A stretch of 15,683 nucleotides of DNA from JANXQE01 sp035294005 (lineage in GTDB: Bacteria > Verrucomicrobiota > Verrucomicrobiia > Limisphaerales > UBA8199). Positions 1 to 6,273 of this stretch are shown here, in pieces. Each line of letters starts with the position of its first letter. Positions within the stretch are counted from its first letter, which is position 1. Below the pieces are notes generated by a model. That model was not told where the DNA came from. It saw only the letters and a program-made list of their open reading frames with translations, and did not search any database. The stretch spans positions 1 through 15,683 of the forward strand of contig DATGLT010000183.1 in NCBI GenBank assembly GCA_035294005.1, written 5' to 3'. The position numbers were made by a program, and so were the translations under genes.

Positions 1-78
1 TTTTAAACCAAACCGTCTAGCAAGTGCGCTAATGCCCAACATGGTTGTCCTTTGAGCGCGTGGCCTCTTGATCTTCAG

Positions 79-621
79 TTAAAGATTTACCTGAGCCGGA
101 AAATCAGGGCAGGTTTGCGATCTATGGAGGGTTTGCGCTTCACCTCGGCGCAAAAAAATCATCTTACCAGTATCTGTGCAATGCCACACCTCCATCGCTC
201 CTGCGTCAAAATAAAGCGCCGTCTTTTCTCTTATTTCGGCCTCGGTATTTCCTGGGGAAAGAATTTCGACGCAGATCTCCGGCGCGTGCGGGAAACAAGA
301 ATCGGCGCCCAACTCGCGCATACGCTCGGGCGAGGCCCAGGCAACATCGGTTGCCTTGACTCCATCCGCGGTCGAGATGGGGCATTCGGTGATAACCCTT
401 CCGCCGCGCAGGTATCGGTCGAGCAGAACGCCGATCCTAAATTGATAACTGCCATGACGCGCTGAGGGAGGCGTGCCCACAACGATGTGTCCGAACCGGT
501 TGGTCTCAATGCGTTCCTGGAGCCGCGCCAGTCTTGGGTCAGAAAGAAGATCATTCCAACGACGAAGATTCTGCTCAGTTAGACTTTGCTGCGACGGCAA
601 TTCCACGGTTAATGGCACCAT
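79..621 (-). CDS. Uma2-family (DUF820) endonuclease-like protein
   Basis: 180 residues from the ATG at 621; the frame stays open upstream to a TTG at 657, but the ATG fits the family length better. The protein matches the Uma2 family, a PD-(D/E)XK nuclease fold that is abundant in cyanobacteria, Planctomycetota and Verrucomicrobiota and whose substrate is usually unknown. Visible signatures are a conserved Asp in VKATDVAWASPER (D92), the strand ICVEILSPGNT with E119, the following REKTALYFDAGAMEVW with K133, and a C-terminal strand ending GKMIFLRR. D92, E119 and K133 are the expected catalytic set, so it is probably not dead. No Shine-Dalgarno site precedes 621. It stands alone, with no partner gene visible. 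The family call is firm; a biological role cannot be assigned. Confidence 0.85.
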   Translation of the reverse strand: MVPLTVELPSQQSLTEQNLRRWNDLLSDPRLARLQERIETNRFGHIVVGTPPSARHGSYQFRIGVLLDRYLRGGRVITECPISTADGVKATDVAWASPERMRELGADSCFPHAPEICVEILSPGNTEAEIREKTALYFDAGAMEVWHCTDTGKMIFLRRGEAQTLHRSQTCPDFPAQVNL

Positions 622-759
622 GCATAGACCATAACGCTGGGAGTCGTGTGGCGTCAACAGGTCTGGGACCCATTAAGGATTAGCGCTGCATCTCGGGCCT
701 CAGCGGGAGGGATACCTGGATTTGGTGTACTATCAAATGAACGCTAACTATGGCCCAAA

Positions 760-839
760 GCTTTCGGCCGACTGCTCCTCCGGAGGCGTCGAACTTGTCG
801 AATTTGTCGAATTTGCCGAAAGCCACAGCCCGCGTGTGG
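760..839. repeat. Nested inverted repeats and palindrome 3' of the STGPR-family gene
   Basis: Three symmetric elements are packed into 80 bp. The arms GCTTTCGGC (760-768) and GCCGAAAGC (815-823) are a perfect 9-bp inverted repeat. Between them lie a perfect 10-bp palindrome, CCTCCGGAGG (777-786), and three tandem 9-bp units (788-814). Abutting the right arm is a hairpin, CCACA (823-827) pairing with TGTGG (835-839) around a 7-nt loop, only 2 nt past the stop codon of the minus-strand gene at 842. No T-run follows in either direction, so a simple intrinsic terminator is not indicated. The rest of the gap from 660 to 841 shows nothing else recognisable. Confidence 0.6.
788..814 (-). repeat. Three tandem 9-bp units (AAATTCGAC), copy 1
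   Basis: On the minus strand the units read AAATTCGAC, AAATTCGAC, AAGTTCGAC, 27 bp in all. The same unit in three copies occurs at 3192-3218 on the plus strand, so the two copies form inverted repeats about 2.4 kb apart. Here the array lies in non-coding sequence just after the stop of the STGPR-family gene; in one frame it would read Asn-Ser-Thr repeats, as it does inside the P-loop gene. Confidence 0.7.
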
Positions 840-841
840 GA

Positions 842-1405
842 TCAGATCTGCGGGTAATCAAACTGGTTTTCCTCAGCACCAGTTGCCACTTCTGACCCCG
901 ATGTCAGCTCTGCGGTTTCCGCTGAGTGTCCACTCAAGCCCGAGCGCTTCGCACGCTTGGCTTGGAGGCGCTGCAGGCGCCGGACCACTAGGTCAAAGCT
1001 TCGATCAGCGGCCGCGTCCATCTGCAAAAGCCGCGAGAAAGCCTGGGTCTCAACTCCGTCTTTATTGATCGCCGTCGCCACGCCGCCTTGTCCGCCTGGG
1101 CAATCCCGGTGCATCGCGAAAAGGCCAGCTTCTGCCCGGTAATACCTGCGGCTCCTCCACGTGATGGCCACGAGCCGCTCGACACACAGGCGTTCGGTAA
1201 CACCGACCGGCCGCCACTCTCGGTAAAACTCAAGACGCAACCGCCCAAACTCTTTGGGGTCGTCGTCGACTAGCAACATGAGTTTAGCGTATGCGCCGGT
1301 CTTCAGCGCGTTGCGCGAGCTGTGCGCCCTTCCCGCGATAGACCGTGGGCCGGTGCTGTGCGTAGCGTTCTTTTTATTTGCAATGATCTGTTTCAAAGAT
1401 GCCAT
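842..1405 (-). CDS. Hypothetical protein, STGPR-type family
   Basis: 187 residues from the ATG at 1405, with no clear Shine-Dalgarno site. Residues 13-41 carry the pattern Asn-Ala-x-x-STGPRS-x-x-GR-x-x-SSRNALKTGAY, which I recognise from a widespread multi-copy family of uncharacterised proteins in Acidobacteriota, Verrucomicrobiota and Planctomycetota; no function is known to me. Residues 51-150 are rich in Arg, Leu and Glu and look helical (EFYREWRP, ITWRSRRYYRAEAGLFAM, VVRRLQRLQAKRAKRS). The last 35 residues are polar, Ser/Thr/Glu-rich and probably disordered. There are no membrane segments and no catalytic motif. It is transcribed divergently from the trio starting at 1494, across an 88-bp gap that could hold promoters for both sides. 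The downstream side carries structured repeats. Gene reality is well supported; the role is unknown. Confidence 0.75.
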   Translation of the reverse strand: MASLKQIIANKKNATHSTGPRSIAGRAHSSRNALKTGAYAKLMLLVDDDPKEFGRLRLEFYREWRPVGVTERLCVERLVAITWRSRRYYRAEAGLFAMHRDCPGGQGGVATAINKDGVETQAFSRLLQMDAAADRSFDLVVRRLQRLQAKRAKRSGLSGHSAETAELTSGSEVATGAEENQFDYPQI

Positions 1406-1493
1406 ATGTATTACTTACCCGAGTACCGCTCAAAGTTTGATCGGTGTGATCTAGGTTCCGCATCTTCCCGCCCCAGAGCGTGTATCTAATGGC

Positions 1494-2021
1494 ATGAGAA
1501 AGCACGTTCGTTCACAGCAATCCAGACCGGCCGATTCCGTTACCTCCTGCAAGCGGGCCAGAACGCAGGCGCCGGACAACTCGACAAAAGTTTACCTGCG
1601 GGACCCGGATTTTGTCCCCAGTCAGGAGGCTCAAAACTTACCCGGATGGGAGTGCGCCGAGCTAAGGGAGCGCATCTTGGCGATTCCTCCGCACGAACGG
1701 GAAATCTTGCGCAAAATGGGGTTCAAGATCGAGCGGGGCATGGCTCAGTATTTTTGGGCCAAATCCTTAAAGCCATTGCGACAATTGGTGCCCGACTGGC
1801 GACAGTTGTTCGAGCAATTCCTCTATCGGCCGGCGGACTGGGTGCAAACTGGCCGCATATCAGCGCAGCTCTTGGTGCAAGGGGGCAAAGCCCAGGCTTT
1901 CTTTAAACATCTCGGATGTGTCCAAGACGCAACAGGCGAAAAGGTCCCTGGATTTCGGCCGACCGCGGAACTTGCCTTGTGGAGAGCCCTGGGGGCGCTC
2001 GTCCGGAAGGCGACACTGTAA
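1494..2021 (+). CDS. Hypothetical protein, first gene of the 1494-4503 trio
   Basis: 175 residues; I do not recognise it. The first 35 residues are basic and polar and probably disordered. Residues 45-115 contain several aromatic- and Leu-rich helices (ECAELRERILAIPPHERE, GMAQYFWAK, LRQLVPDWRQLFEQFLY). A strand-rich tail around RISAQLLVQGGKAQAFF and VPGFRPTAELALWRALGALV follows. No membrane segment, metal-binding cluster or P-loop is seen. The start is uncertain: the ATG at 1494 has no Shine-Dalgarno site. It precedes the sigma-region-4-like gene by 82 bp, with a stable hairpin (2032-2057) between them, and shares orientation with the P-loop gene, so a common transcript is plausible. Its composition resembles real protein rather than a shadow frame, and no competing frame is better. 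Confidence 0.6.
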   Translation: MRKHVRSQQSRPADSVTSCKRARTQAPDNSTKVYLRDPDFVPSQEAQNLPGWECAELRERILAIPPHEREILRKMGFKIERGMAQYFWAKSLKPLRQLVPDWRQLFEQFLYRPADWVQTGRISAQLLVQGGKAQAFFKHLGCVQDATGEKVPGFRPTAELALWRALGALVRKATL

Positions 2022-2031
2022 ACATTTCTGA

Positions 2032-2057
2032 GACGGCGCCCCACCTTCGGGCGCGTC
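2032..2057 (+). other. GC-rich hairpin between the 175-residue gene and the HTH gene
   Basis: GCGCCC (2036-2041) pairs perfectly with GGGCGC (2049-2054) around the 7-nt loop CACCTTC. A flanking GAC/GTC adds three more pairs across one bulged G, giving a 9-bp stem. It begins 10 bp after the stop at 2021 and ends 46 bp before the ATG at 2104. The plus-strand side continues AAAAGAAG rather than T-rich, so this is not a canonical intrinsic terminator. It could be an mRNA processing or stability element, or a protein-binding site. Confidence 0.4.
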
Positions 2058-2103
2058 AAAAGAAGCCCAGCGCAACTTCCAACCATACCAGCGTATATAG
2101 GTC

Positions 2104-2766
2104 ATGACAAAATCAACATTCGAATTGAATAAACTGTTCCTCGCAGCCGAATCGGCCGCGGGGCTGCTCAATGCCCGGGATTACTCGCGGGCGGACATCA
2201 CAAAAGGCGCCAATCTGCTCGTGAAGATAATGATCGAGGCGGACCCTATTCGGGAGATCTTCCTGGGCGAAGCGAGCGTCCACCGGAGCCACCGCAGCAA
2301 AATATTTACGGCCGCGTTTACCGGTCCCTTTGGTGGCACGATATGGCGCACGACCGGCACCCCCGACCGACTGACAGCGATGCGAAAGGCCCGCTATTGG
2401 GAAAAACAGGCGCGGATTCAACGGGCCAAGCTTGGCAGCGACGCCAAAAAACTGCCCTTGCGGGCCGATCTCATCAAAGGGGAAGGGCTCACCCAGGAGC
2501 AAGTTGCCAGGGTGTTGCGAATGTCGATCCGAGGCGTTCGTCAGGTCGAGAGACGCGCGCTTTTGAAATTGAAGAACCACCCCGCGATACGACAACTATG
2601 GCGCGAATACTCGACTGGCAGCCTGGACGAGGGCAGTTGGAATCTTTCCAACGAAGAGATAAAAGCGCTCTTCGATCTTTGCATTAACGCCGAAGAACTT
2701 TATCTCGTGCAACAGATCGTGCATGTGGTCCAAGCCTGGCGGCCTTCGACTCATTGCGTGTTCTAA
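2104..2766 (+). CDS. Sigma-70 region 4-like helix-turn-helix protein
   Basis: 220 residues. Residues 129-157 form a helix-turn-helix closely resembling region 4.2 of sigma-70 factors: an LTQEQVARVL positioning helix, then SIRGVRQVERRALLKLK, preserving the VRQ-(I/V)-E-x-x-AL-x-KL pattern that in housekeeping sigmas reads the -35 element. Residues 92-120 before it are helical and very basic (MRKARYWEKQARIQRAKLG). The first 90 residues show no recognisable sigma region 2, so it cannot act as a complete sigma factor; it is more likely a DNA-binding regulator or a replication-associated protein that borrowed the domain. Residues 180-212 form a further helical segment of unknown role. It ends 21 bp before the P-loop gene, consistent with one operon. 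The domain call is good; the function is inferred. Confidence 0.72.
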   Translation: MTKSTFELNKLFLAAESAAGLLNARDYSRADITKGANLLVKIMIEADPIREIFLGEASVHRSHRSKIFTAAFTGPFGGTIWRTTGTPDRLTAMRKARYWEKQARIQRAKLGSDAKKLPLRADLIKGEGLTQEQVARVLRMSIRGVRQVERRALLKLKNHPAIRQLWREYSTGSLDEGSWNLSNEEIKALFDLCINAEELYLVQQIVHVVQAWRPSTHCVF

Positions 2767-2787
2767 GCTGGTACCGAGGAAAAATCC

Positions 2788-4503
2788 ATGAAAATGAACA
2801 GTCAGACTCTCGCACTGGCCCGGTACCAGCGCGTGCTTAAGATCTTGAACCAGGATCGGGCTCTGCAGCCTCTACTCCGCGCGGACCCAGTTGCCGATCC
2901 GATTGGTGCCGGTCACTCGTTCGTTGCACGCGTGATCAAGTCCCTGGCGTCCCAGGGATATGATGCTCTGCGGGTCGAGGACCACCTGATTCAGATAGCC
3001 GCCATTCGGCTGTTTCCGGCGGGTCCGGAGGCAAATGCCAAGGGGCATCTGCGATCTTCGAGGGTCAGCATTTCGGTTGAGCCCGCCGTTGCCTCGTGTC
3101 GAAGAACCCGCAAAGTGCAAAAACAGAGCCCGCCGCAGACAAAAGCAGCGGCCGGGAAATCGCCGTACCATCATGAGGTGGTTCAGTCCACGAGTTCGAC
3201 AAATTCGACAAATTCGACTGGGCAGCCCACGCTCGAAGAGGCGATCGTTCCCCCGGAATCGTTATTGAGCGAATACCTTGATTACGCCCGTCAGCAGGTC
3301 GAGAGCGCAGACAGTTTTTTGGTCGGTTCGGTTTTGCCCGTAGTTGCTGCGTGTTTGGCTCGAGGGATTTATTTCCCGTGGGGCCAAGAGCGAATTTACC
3401 CAAACCTCTTCTCAATGCTGGGCGGGAAATCCGGGGACCGTAAATCAAGCGCGATCAATCTGGCCGAGCAACTGGCCCGGAGAATAATCCCAGAAAAGCA
3501 ATTCCTGCCCCATGCTTGCAGCTCAGAGTCGTTGTTTAATGAGTTCGACCAAAATGGCATCGGATGCCCCGACAAGTTATTAATCGCCGCAGAAGCCAAC
3601 CCTATTTTGGGGACTTGGACAACGAGCGGCTACGGCGAGCGAGTTGGCCAAGTTTTCCTAAACTTGTACGACTGTAAGCCGTTATCAGAGTCTTTTGAGA
3701 AGAATCGTAGTAATCATCAACATTCGGGAGGCAAGCGGGTGGTTGACGAGACCAGCACGAGTGTCCTTTTGGGTGCGACCTTCGACCTCTGCCGGCTGCG
3801 CGGCCGAGGCATATCTTCGGGATTGCAACGGCGTTTCCTTTTCTATGTCGCGCGGCAGCACGGGCGATTTATCTCCCTGGCGCCTCACCCGCAGGAGGCG
3901 CACTTCGACCAGCTCGCAAATAAACTAAAGAACATAGCTCTGCTCCGTGGGCCTTGCGCCTTCAGCGGCGAGGCCAGTGCCCTCTGGGACTCATACCAGC
4001 GCCGTAACCGCCACTTGCTCGAGAGCGAAAACGATGAGGCGCGCGCGGCACGTCTTAACGGCGCTCCGCGCCAGGTCCAGAAGGTGGCTATGATTTTTTC
4101 GGCCTGCGTCTGGGCTAACCAGGATCGGCAGTCTTGGGATGGGACCATCAGTGCGTCAGTCCTCGAGTTTGCCATCGCGCACGTAGACCATTGCCTGTGC
4201 ACCGCCGACTGGCTGGATGCAAGCGCCCACAAGACGCTGACCCAAAATGCCGCCGATACTCTGCTGACGCGGATTCGGTGCGATTTTGCGTCCCCCGAAT
4301 TTCGACACGATGGTTGGATCACGCTCTCAAAGAGTCAGCTCACGGGCCGATATGCATCCCAACCTGGTCGGCCAAATTCTTGGAAACCCAATGACCTCTA
4401 CGCGAACTTGATTCCTGATCTGATCAACCGCGGGCTCGCTTGCCAGGCCAGCAAACACGGCAAAAAGCAGTCCTTTTCCTTTTTGGCGCAGGACCCGCGG
4501 TAA
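2788..4503 (+). CDS. DUF3987-type P-loop ATPase (primase/helicase-like)
   Basis: 571 residues. A clear Shine-Dalgarno site, GAGGA at 2776-2780, lies 7 nt before the ATG. Residues 1-90 are a helical N-terminal part and 100-150 a polar linker holding three Ser/Asn-Ser-Thr triplets (137-144) encoded by a 9-bp repeat. From about 155 the sequence resembles DUF3987, a P-loop domain found in plasmid- and island-borne primase/helicase-like proteins. Its parts are VGSVLPVVAACLARG (179-193), a Walker A-like GGKSGDRKSS (212-221), a Walker B-like KLLIAAEANPIL (263-274), LLGATFD (327-333), and a possible arginine finger in SGLQRRFLFY (344-353). The C-terminal 80 residues look like a winged helix. The Walker A is a variant with Arg where Gly normally precedes Lys-Ser. 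The role in replication or mobilisation of an element is inferred from family and context. Confidence 0.75.
   Translation: MKMNSQTLALARYQRVLKILNQDRALQPLLRADPVADPIGAGHSFVARVIKSLASQGYDALRVEDHLIQIAAIRLFPAGPEANAKGHLRSSRVSISVEPAVASCRRTRKVQKQSPPQTKAAAGKSPYHHEVVQSTSSTNSTNSTGQPTLEEAIVPPESLLSEYLDYARQQVESADSFLVGSVLPVVAACLARGIYFPWGQERIYPNLFSMLGGKSGDRKSSAINLAEQLARRIIPEKQFLPHACSSESLFNEFDQNGIGCPDKLLIAAEANPILGTWTTSGYGERVGQVFLNLYDCKPLSESFEKNRSNHQHSGGKRVVDETSTSVLLGATFDLCRLRGRGISSGLQRRFLFYVARQHGRFISLAPHPQEAHFDQLANKLKNIALLRGPCAFSGEASALWDSYQRRNRHLLESENDEARAARLNGAPRQVQKVAMIFSACVWANQDRQSWDGTISASVLEFAIAHVDHCLCTADWLDASAHKTLTQNAADTLLTRIRCDFASPEFRHDGWITLSKSQLTGRYASQPGRPNSWKPNDLYANLIPDLINRGLACQASKHGKKQSFSFLAQDPR
3192..3218 (+). 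repeat. Three tandem 9-bp units (AAATTCGAC), copy 2, in frame
   Basis: The units read GAGTTCGAC, AAATTCGAC, AAATTCGAC and encode part of a Ser-Ser-Thr / Asn-Ser-Thr / Asn-Ser-Thr linker in the P-loop protein. As the unit is 9 bp, gain or loss of copies keeps the reading frame. It is the inverted counterpart of the array at 788-814. Confidence 0.7.
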
Positions 4504-4813
4504 ACTTGCGCTTCTTTATGGTCCCTCAAAGTTCATCTATCCATCGCTGCGGCCAATCGGGCTGGCCCTTGACCAGAAGAAACATGTATAAACAAACCCA
4601 ATCGAAGCCAATTTTCGCGGCAGCGAACCCGGTCCATGCGCGCACAGACAACTCACGAAAACCAAGGTTTTCCTATGGTTTCGCACAAACTTTGCTCCTC
4701 TCATCGACTGTTTTCACACCAAATGCGTGTTTTTCGGAACGAACCCATTTTAGGATCAGGCGAATTATCAAGAGCTGAACATTTTTTATGCCTCCAACCC
4801 CGCGCCCGCTCCG
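4504..4813. other. Gene-free convergent intergenic region with weak hairpins
   Basis: About 310 bp between the convergent P-loop and response-regulator genes. No convincing gene is present. GGCCA (4551-4555) pairs with TGGCC (4563-4567) around 7 nt, 47 bp past the P-loop stop, but lacks a T-run. CGAAAACCA (4656-4664) pairs with TGGTTTCG (4676-4683) with one bulge, and within it AAAACC/GGTTTT (4658-4671) is a tight alternative stem. Conceptual translations contain fragments such as YKQTQSKPIF (from about 4585) and FRNEPILGSG (from about 4732). These remind me of degenerate intergenic repeats that automated annotation of Planctomycetota and Verrucomicrobiota genomes often calls as short ORFs. 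That resemblance is from memory only. Confidence 0.4.
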
Positions 4814-5473
4814 CTACTTGATTTCCAATTCGAGCCAATGGACTGCGTATCGGATAAGGGCGTTTTCACTGCGCAGCCGCAGAGTTTTGCGGATGGCTTC
4901 GCATTCACTCACTATCGCCAAAGCGCTTTGGCCAAGCCTTGCGGCCATCTCAGCGTACGTCGTTCCCTGGCCCAATAATTCCACAATTTCCAGCTGCGAA
5001 TCTGTCAGGGCATCCAGCGGTCGGATTTCTCTGGACCTTGGGATTTTGGATTTCTTTCGAGCCAGCATGGCGGGGCTTAGGTACGTCTCCCCACCCAGCA
5101 CCCGTCGGATGGCCGACAGCACTTCGGCCGGTTCTTCGCGTTTCATGATGTACCCGTTCCCGCCAAGGCGCAGGACACGGGGTGCGTAAACTGTTTCGTC
5201 GTGCATCGAGACGGCCAGGATCTTCATCTCAGAATGTTTTCCGCGAATCTTTTTGATCGCCTCAAGCCCGCTGCGGTCGGGCAATGAAACATCCAATAAA
5301 ACCAGGTCCGGCCTCAGCCGCGATGCCCCGTCCACACCTTGTGCGGCTGTGGCAGCCACACCGCAGACGGAAACATCGTGGTGGGGCGAGAGGATTTGAA
5401 CCAGCCCCTGCCTGAAGATTGGATAACCGTCCACGATGAGGATTTTGCTGACCTTGCCATTCCCGGTTTGCAT
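4814..5473 (-). CDS. Orphan NarL/LuxR-type response regulator
   Basis: 219 residues from the ATG at 5473, ten residues before the first receiver strand; the frame also has a GTG at 5515, and neither has a good Shine-Dalgarno site. Numbering from the GTG, residues 24-140 are a receiver domain: KILIVDG (D29), phospho-acceptor D75 in LVLLDVSLPDRSG, S103 in VSMHDE, and K125 in GYIMKRE. The second acid of the usual VDD pair is Gly30. Residues 165-231 are a LuxR-type helix-turn-helix beginning LDALTDSQLEIVELLGQG, but the recognition helix reads SALAIVSE where the family has S-x-KTV-x-x-H. It would normally be a DNA-binding regulator phosphorylated by a sensor kinase; none is nearby. The domain call is firm; DNA binding may be altered or lost. 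Confidence 0.88.
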   Translation of the reverse strand: MQTGNGKVSKILIVDGYPIFRQGLVQILSPHHDVSVCGVAATAAQGVDGASRLRPDLVLLDVSLPDRSGLEAIKKIRGKHSEMKILAVSMHDETVYAPRVLRLGGNGYIMKREEPAEVLSAIRRVLGGETYLSPAMLARKKSKIPRSREIRPLDALTDSQLEIVELLGQGTTYAEMAARLGQSALAIVSECEAIRKTLRLRSENALIRYAVHWLELEIK

Positions 5474-5786
5474 TTGCGGTTGTATGAAAAAGAGCTGGGC
5501 AACTTGACGGTTCACTGATGATCGAGCTGATCCGGCCCGCGCACAAGGTTGTCAGAAATCGTCTTTCCCGCCGGGCCGATTACTTTGGGCTGCCGAAAAT
5601 CCAACTCCAGGAAAGTCGCGCAGCTGTGCAGTTACATTGCCACGAGCTCGGCAACGGCTGAACGAGGAAATTCCTTGGGACGATTTGGGCAAGTTCGGAC
5701 GCCGGTGACGGAAGCCGCAACTGAATTGGAATATTTCCGCAGCGAGAAGGGCTTGCCCGAATGCAAGGGGGTGTCGGATCAACAAG
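5474..5786. other. Intergenic region, no gene recognised
   Basis: Lies between the start of the response regulator and the stop of the small hypothetical gene. Open frames on both strands have no recognisable protein features. A promoter for the response regulator should be here, but I cannot point to a convincing -35/-10 pair. Confidence 0.4.
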
Positions 5787-6020
5787 TCACGATCGACTTC
5801 GAAGCTCCTCCAGGCAGGCTTGAGCGTCCGTGCGTTCCTCAGCCAGTGCGTCCGCAAAAAAATCCACGATTTGGTCGTCCGACACAGGGATAGGGATCTC
5901 GCGGCGAATGGCTTCGATCATCGCTTGTTCGTCCCCAATGCCGAAATCGCCCGCCAGCCATGCTTGCGCGGCTTCAATGGGACTGAGCGTTCTTAAGTGT
6001 TCAAATCGGCTACTTACCAT
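5787..6020 (-). CDS. Small acidic hypothetical protein
   Basis: 77 residues from the ATG at 6020; the frame extends to a TTG at 6041, which I consider less likely. Neither start has a clear Shine-Dalgarno site. The protein is acidic and largely helical: SPIEAAQAWLAGDFGIGDEQAMIEAIRREI, then DDQIVDFFADALAEERTDAQACLEELRSRS. There is no signal peptide, membrane segment or metal motif. Amphipathic composition and an opposite strand without a better frame suggest it is real. I do not recognise it. The size and acidic helical make-up would suit an antitoxin or adaptor, but no toxin-like partner is adjacent. Confidence 0.5.
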   Translation of the reverse strand: MVSSRFEHLRTLSPIEAAQAWLAGDFGIGDEQAMIEAIRREIPIPVSDDQIVDFFADALAEERTDAQACLEELRSRS

Positions 6021-6033
6021 GTGATTTGAGCAG

Positions 6034-6070
6034 ACCTGCAAAATTGAATGACCTCGAACGGAATGCAGGT
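6034..6070. repeat. 7-bp inverted repeat in a promoter-side gap
   Basis: ACCTGCA (6034-6040) and TGCAGGT (6064-6070) are perfectly complementary across a 23-bp AT-rich spacer. It sits just upstream of the small hypothetical gene (start 6020) and about 200 bp before the threonine aldolase start, in the divergent gap. An operator-like site or loose hairpin is possible. The stem is short enough to be chance. Confidence 0.3.
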
Positions 6071-6273
6071 TTTAATTACCTCCGCTTCTTTGGCAAGATC
6101 ATGAGCGCTGAAATGAAATGAAGGTGTGTTTTTGAGGGATGAACCGTCCAAATCCAGGGACGGCCATCATACGCCCCACGAATGATTGTGCCTATTCCCG
6201 AAAGCACGGGGCCAATCCGATTTCGGCCTTTGCTTTGTTTTGCGTTCACACAGGTTTTGTTCATCATTATCCC

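Noticed and set aside
52..465. 137-residue plus-strand frame opposite the Uma2 gene
   Set aside because: No recognisable protein features; it mirrors the Uma2 coding sequence on the other strand.
788..814. Short repeats considered as a CRISPR remnant
   Set aside because: The units are 9 bp, directly tandem and without spacers; no cas-like gene is nearby.
2104..2766. Annotation as a complete sigma factor
   Set aside because: Only a region 4-like HTH is visible; regions 2 and 3 needed for core binding and promoter melting are not seen.
842..4503. Calling the left block a defined mobile element with ends
   Set aside because: No integrase, transposase, tRNA target or matching att-like ends were found; only the gene content is suggestive.
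4551..4567. GGCCA/TGGCC hairpin as an intrinsic terminator of the P-loop gene
   Set aside because: The stem is only 5 bp and no T-run follows; it is noted only within the intergenic entry.
5549..5893. 114-residue plus-strand frame in the gap after the response regulator
   Set aside because: Composition looks random, there is no Shine-Dalgarno site, and it runs into the small minus-strand gene. The minus-strand frame at 5552-5857 was dismissed for the same reasons.
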